Source: Gallionella sp. (GTDB lineage: Bacteria; Pseudomonadota; Gammaproteobacteria; Burkholderiales; Gallionellaceae). From it: a stretch of DNA of 8,730 bases. The notes below the pieces were generated by a model. It worked only from the letters and a program-made list of their open reading frames with translations. It did no database searches and was not told the origin of the DNA. This document shows positions 6,378 through 8,730 of the stretch, in pieces; positions within the stretch are counted from its first letter, which is position 1; every line of letters starts with the position of its first letter. Location of the stretch: contig JAUSMR010000178.1 in NCBI GenBank assembly GCA_030645955.1, positions 1-8,730 of the forward strand, written 5' to 3'. Position numbers and translations under genes: made by a program.

Positions 6378-7262
6378 CTACGTGATGATGAATGATGGCA
6401 AAACTTCCCCTGTGGGCTCACTACAGCCCCAGTATTGGTGCAGCCAGTCACCTACAAGGTAGTCCGGCGACCCGAACGGGAGTCGGGAAGGACTCCGTTC
6501 CTTAATGATCTGCATAAGACTTTGCCCTGTTGCGAAGTAACGTGTCTGATTGAGGGCGACAGACGCATCCGGGCAGCTCCGCATATAGTCACTAAACAGT
6601 CGGGAGGCTCCTTGCCGGTCAATATTGCTGATGACGCGAAATAGCTCGATCCATTGCTGCGTCCAAAGGAGCATGCCCCGCGTGTTTTTTAGCATCGCAT
6701 CGAGCCATGGATCTGGTGTTGCCTGAACCTTCGGAATGACTTCTCCCGAACGCTGATACAAATGGTACAGCGGCAACACCATCAGGAAATCATCCCGACT
6801 TTCCGGGCGAAATTCGCAAAGCCACTCATCAAATGAGAGTTCGTTTCCGGTAGCATTAATGTCTGGGTCGGAATAGCGCCATTCGGAGAATTCCAGCAGC
6901 GTGCCGACTGCCATTTCTTCTGCTTCATGGTTCACCTCAACAAGGGCTTCGAAGCCATCCGGAAGCTCATCGTCGAGCCCTTCCATCCAGGAACGCTCCC
7001 AAGGATTGATCGCATGTACGGCAAGCGTCGTCCGAAATCGATAGTACGCGTCGGCGTTGCCGAAGTCGGCGACAGTGTGCCGCAGTTGGACCATGCGCCT
7101 GCGCTTTCCGATTGCCTGCGGCACTCCAGTCCCGAGCAAGCGACTCACCGTCACGCACGATGCCGGATCAGCACCCGATGCACCGAGGATCAAGCAGGCA
7201 TTGAGAAAACGTCGACGTCCCTTGGCAAAACCAGGATCGCTATGGGGATCACGTGTTGACAT
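6378..7262 (-). CDS. uncharacterised 294-aa protein between sir2 and rtcB
   Basis: I do not recognise a domain. The body (about residues 57-275) is rich in Trp, Tyr and acidic residues, for example NPWERSWMEGLDDEL, LEFSEWRYSDPDIN, VLPLYHLYQRSGEVIP and LLWTQQWIELFRVISN, and looks helical and soluble. Near the N-terminus KGRRRFLNACLILGASGA matches the twin-arginine pattern RRxFL, but the hydrophobic stretch is short. A second possible start at ATG 7092-7094 (Met57), with GGAAAG 9 nt upstream, would remove it. The start used here has no clear ribosome binding site and is 51 nt after the sir2 stop. The last 15 residues (CSEPTGEVLPSFIIT) resemble the sirtuin tail encoded upstream (CSGPAGEVLPDLIS), and the frame overlaps the in-frame upstream extension of rtcB. 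Co-transcription with sir2 and rtcB is likely; function unknown. Confidence 0.72.
   Translation of the reverse strand: MSTRDPHSDPGFAKGRRRFLNACLILGASGADPASCVTVSRLLGTGVPQAIGKRRRMVQLRHTVADFGNADAYYRFRTTLAVHAINPWERSWMEGLDDELPDGFEALVEVNHEAEEMAVGTLLEFSEWRYSDPDINATGNELSFDEWLCEFRPESRDDFLMVLPLYHLYQRSGEVIPKVQATPDPWLDAMLKNTRGMLLWTQQWIELFRVISNIDRQGASRLFSDYMRSCPDASVALNQTRYFATGQSLMQIIKERSPSRLPFGSPDYLVGDWLHQYWGCSEPTGEVLPSFIIT
6403..6429. repeat. imperfect 27-bp repeat, copy A (end of the 294-aa gene)
   Basis: Aligned without gaps to 7345-7371, 22 of 27 bases are identical; mismatches are at 6411, 6413, 6414, 6418 and 6428. It includes the shared blocks ACTTCCCC and CACTACAGC. Both copies encode a CSxPxGEVLP peptide on the minus strand. 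This copy sits where recognisable rtcB homology begins. Confidence 0.55.
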
Positions 7263-7313
7263 GGCTGAGTTGTCCAGGGGCGGGGTTCAACTGCATCATC
7301 GGGCGCAGATCAC

Positions 7314-8069
7314 TTACCAAACCGACGAGATCAAGTCTGGAAGCACTTCCCCGGCAGGCCCACTACAGCTCAGGCTTACCCGATCATCCATCGTCGTCGG
7401 GTTCGGGTTCACCTGGATAGTTATCGCCCCGCGCTTGATTGCGAGGGTCGGTAGTCTCGCCGCTGGCTGCACCAGCGACGACGTACCAATGATCAACATG
7501 GCGTCGCACCGTGAGGCCGCATCGTTGGCGGCATCCCACTCTATGTCCGGCAACATTTCGCCAAACCACACTACGCCGGGACGAATGTGGCCGCCGCAAT
7601 GTGAGCACCATGGAGGGTCGACACGCCGGCCGCCTTCCGGTTCGTTCGGGATACCGGCAGGGAGTTCATGGCTTCGCTTGCAGGCGAAGCAGAATGGCTT
7701 GAGCAAGCGGCCGTGCAAATGCAGTACATCGCGACTACCGGCGCGCTCATGCAGATCATCCACATTCTGCGTCACCAGCGTCAGACGCGGCACGCTCTTC
7801 GCCAGTGTTGCGATTGCTCGATGCGCTGCATTGGGCTGCGCGGTCATCACCCGCATGCGCCGCCACTCGTACCAGCCCCACACCAAGGCACGATCATTCC
7901 GGAAAGCCTGCTCGCAGGCGAGCTCCGCTGCGTCGTAGTTTTCCCATAGGCCGGTCAGCGTATCGCGAAACGTGGGGATGCCACTTTCGGCCGAAACTCC
8001 GGCCCCGGTGAACACCATCACATGCTTTGCAGCGCGCAGCCGCGCCAAGATTTCAGCTGGAATATCCAC
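7314..8069 (-). CDS. Sir2-family NAD+-dependent protein deacylase (class III, CobB/SIRT5-like)
   Basis: Sirtuins remove acyl groups from lysine, consuming NAD+ and giving nicotinamide and O-acyl-ADP-ribose. The 251-residue product has the full core: GAGVSAESGIPTFRD (22-36), TQNVDDLHERAG (100-111), the catalytic His119 in HLHG, the structural zinc cysteines Cys127, Cys130, Cys155 and Cys158, VVWFGE (166-171), GTSSLVQPA (195-203) and the tail GPAGEVLPDL. Tyr67 and Arg70 (WYEWR) match the Tyr-x-x-Arg pair that favours succinyl-, malonyl- or glutaryl-lysine in CobB and SIRT5. I start it at GTG 8067-8069 because a strong AAGGAG (plus 8075-8080) lies 5 nt upstream; the frame stays open to 8267, but that extension would run into the divergent WYL gene. 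It is the first gene of the RNA-repair operon. The zinc site and small size argue against a defence-type Sir2 NADase. Confidence 0.93.
   Translation of the reverse strand: MDIPAEILARLRAAKHVMVFTGAGVSAESGIPTFRDTLTGLWENYDAAELACEQAFRNDRALVWGWYEWRRMRVMTAQPNAAHRAIATLAKSVPRLTLVTQNVDDLHERAGSRDVLHLHGRLLKPFCFACKRSHELPAGIPNEPEGGRRVDPPWCSHCGGHIRPGVVWFGEMLPDIEWDAANDAASRCDAMLIIGTSSLVQPAARLPTLAIKRGAITIQVNPNPTTMDDRVSLSCSGPAGEVLPDLISSVW
7345..7371. repeat. imperfect 27-bp repeat, copy B (3' end of sir2)
   Basis: Partner of the copy at 6403-6429. In this copy the encoded peptide, GPAGEVLPDL, is the expected conserved C-terminal segment of sirtuins, so this is probably the ancestral context and the other copy the derived one. 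Confidence 0.55.
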
Positions 8070-8074
8070 GGAAG

Positions 8075-8080
8075 CTCCTT
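8075..8080 (-). promoter_or_regulatory. ribosome binding site deciding the sir2 GTG start
   Basis: AAGGAG on the minus strand with a 5-nt spacer to the GTG at 8069. It is the strongest Shine-Dalgarno match in the operon and excludes the longer reading-frame extension to 8267 as the likely start. Confidence 0.75.
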
Positions 8081-8106
8081 TACAGATGGATAGCACAATA
8101 CCGAAA

Positions 8107-8129
8107 TATGCGACAACCAGTGTCGTATA
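8107..8129. promoter_or_regulatory. candidate operator between sir2 operon and WYL gene (9-5-9 inverted repeat)
   Basis: TATGCGACA (8107-8115), spacer ACCAG, TGTCGTATA (8121-8129). The arms are complementary at 8 of 9 positions. The repeat is centred in the 101-bp gap between divergent genes, about 50 nt from each start codon. A possible -10 element TATAGT (8126-8131) for the WYL gene overlaps the right arm, without a good -35. WYL regulators of the BrxR/CapW kind bind inverted repeats next to their own gene, so this is the natural site for the adjacent regulator. Promoters for the sir2 direction could not be assigned with confidence. Confidence 0.6.
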
Positions 8130-8158
8130 GTCGTGGCACACTGAACGCATTCCCATTC

Positions 8159-8163
8159 GGAGG
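8159..8163 (+). promoter_or_regulatory. ribosome binding site of the WYL regulator gene
   Basis: GGAGG, 7 nt before the ATG at 8171, fixing the start of the partial WYL gene. Confidence 0.7.
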
Positions 8164-8170
8164 ACGCCAG

Positions 8171-8730
8171 ATGGCACGCAAGGCAAAGAGCAATGCACGC
8201 AGCACCCTGCAGCGTCAATGGACCATGCTGCGGGCGATTCCAAGATTGCCGCGCAAAATCGGCACAAGCGAATTGATCGCCCGCCTGACCAGCGCGGGAT
8301 TCGACGTTGATTTGCGCACGATCCAGCGCGACCTCAACAATCTTTCCGAAGTGCTGCCTCTGGGATCGGATCAGAGCAAGCCACAGGGCTGGGGCTGGCT
8401 GCCGAATGCCGGTCAGTTCGACATACCGGGGCTTGAGCCGCAAGCCGCGCTGGCGTTCCATATGGCGGAAACGCATCTTCGCTCGGTATTGCCCGCCAGC
8501 ACTCTGGAAACTCTGCGTCCCTGGTTCAATACTGCCCGCGCCGTCCTCGATGAACATGGCAATGGCCTTGCAAAGTGGCCCAAGAAAATCCGAGTTCTCC
8601 CGCGCGGCTTGCCGCAAAAGGTTCCGGTCATCCGGGCCGAGGTACAGGCCGCCGTTTACCAGGCGGTATTGCAAGACAGCAAGTTGAGCATTCTCTACGG
8701 CAGAAATTCAGACAACGCGGATATCGACAA
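8171..8730 (+). CDS. WYL-domain transcriptional regulator with N-terminal HTH (partial, cut by window end)
   Basis: The 186 visible residues stay open to the window edge. Residues about 12-60 form a winged HTH of the DeoR/YafY type with recognition-helix sequence VDLRTIQRDLNNLSEVLPL, preceded by IGTSELIARLTSAGF. A helical linker follows (PGLEPQAALAFHMAE to KWPKKIRVLP), and the start of a WYL domain is visible at about 158-180 (EVQAAVYQAVLQDSKLSILY). The W-Y-L motif itself is beyond the window. WYL proteins sense nucleic-acid or nucleotide ligands and act as repressors or activators of stress, phage-defence and RNA-repair genes. It is divergent from the sir2-rtcB-kptA operon and shares a palindromic intergenic region with it, so it is the probable regulator of that operon and of itself. 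Confidence 0.85.
   Translation, partial: MARKAKSNARSTLQRQWTMLRAIPRLPRKIGTSELIARLTSAGFDVDLRTIQRDLNNLSEVLPLGSDQSKPQGWGWLPNAGQFDIPGLEPQAALAFHMAETHLRSVLPASTLETLRPWFNTARAVLDEHGNGLAKWPKKIRVLPRGLPQKVPVIRAEVQAAVYQAVLQDSKLSILYGRNSDNADID

Noticed and set aside
7057..7938. 293-codon plus-strand frame opposite sir2 and the 294-aa gene
   Set aside because: It spans two real minus-strand genes and the gap between them; its Arg/Ser-rich translation shows no domain.
7314..8069. Sir2 as an anti-phage NADase effector
   Set aside because: It has the zinc-binding cysteine quartet and Tyr-x-x-Arg pair of CobB/SIRT5-type deacylases and no extra effector or sensor domain.
8070..8267. N-terminal extension of sir2 to the ATG at 8267
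   Set aside because: The added 66 residues are Cys-rich and unlike sirtuins, overlap the divergent WYL gene, and lie upstream of a strong AAGGAG-GTG start.
8018..8674. 218-codon minus-strand frame opposite the WYL gene
   Set aside because: The WYL/HTH frame on the plus strand has a GGAGG site and clear homology; the minus frame would also overlap the sir2 start.
1..8730. CRISPR arrays, transposase genes, attachment sites, tRNA or rRNA genes
   Set aside because: No regularly spaced repeats, terminal inverted repeats flanking a transposase, cloverleaf-like sequences or rRNA sequence were seen.

Overview
The window looks like a chromosomal stretch of a GC-rich proteobacterium, most likely a betaproteobacterium of the Rhodocyclales or Burkholderiales type. 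That placement is inference from protein flavour and codon use; there is no rRNA or other marker gene here. Two blocks of different character meet near 3.9-4.1 kb.

Left block (1-3884, strongly GC-rich): acyl-CoA metabolism. On the minus strand lie a GntR/FCD-family repressor, a thiolase-superfamily enzyme and the N-terminal half of an AMP-forming acyl-CoA ligase whose start codon is 4 nt after the thiolase stop. Divergent from gntR, on the plus strand, is a MeaB/ArgK-type GTPase, the chaperone class that serves B12-dependent acyl-CoA mutases. Its C-terminal third does not look like ordinary MeaB. The gntR-meaB gap holds a TACTG/CAGTA inverted repeat that overlaps the -10 of a good gntR promoter, so self-repression and control of meaB by an acid or CoA-ester signal are likely. 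No mutase gene is in the window.

Junction (3885-4070): no convincing full-length gene, only a 39-codon plus-strand reading frame that may be a remnant.

Right block (4071-8730, visibly lower GC, more AT-ending codons): an RNA-repair/NAD operon read on the minus strand in the order sirtuin deacylase, uncharacterised 294-aa protein, RtcB RNA ligase, uncharacterised 193-aa protein, KptA/Tpt1 RNA 2'-phosphotransferase. Divergent from it, 101 bp away, begins a WYL-type transcription factor (cut by the window end). The shared intergenic region carries a near-perfect 9-5-9 inverted repeat, a strong candidate operator. Two NAD+-consuming enzymes that release modified ADP-ribose (Sir2, KptA) flank a GTP-dependent RNA ligase, which suggests a stress- or damage-induced RNA-repair system.

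The most unusual detail is at the rtcB 5' end. All catalytic residues are present, but about 45 N-terminal residues of the family are missing, and recognisable RtcB homology begins at a point where a 27-bp sequence resembling the sir2 3' end (22/27 identical) sits at the end of the preceding gene. This looks like a recombination scar, or a frameshift fusion.
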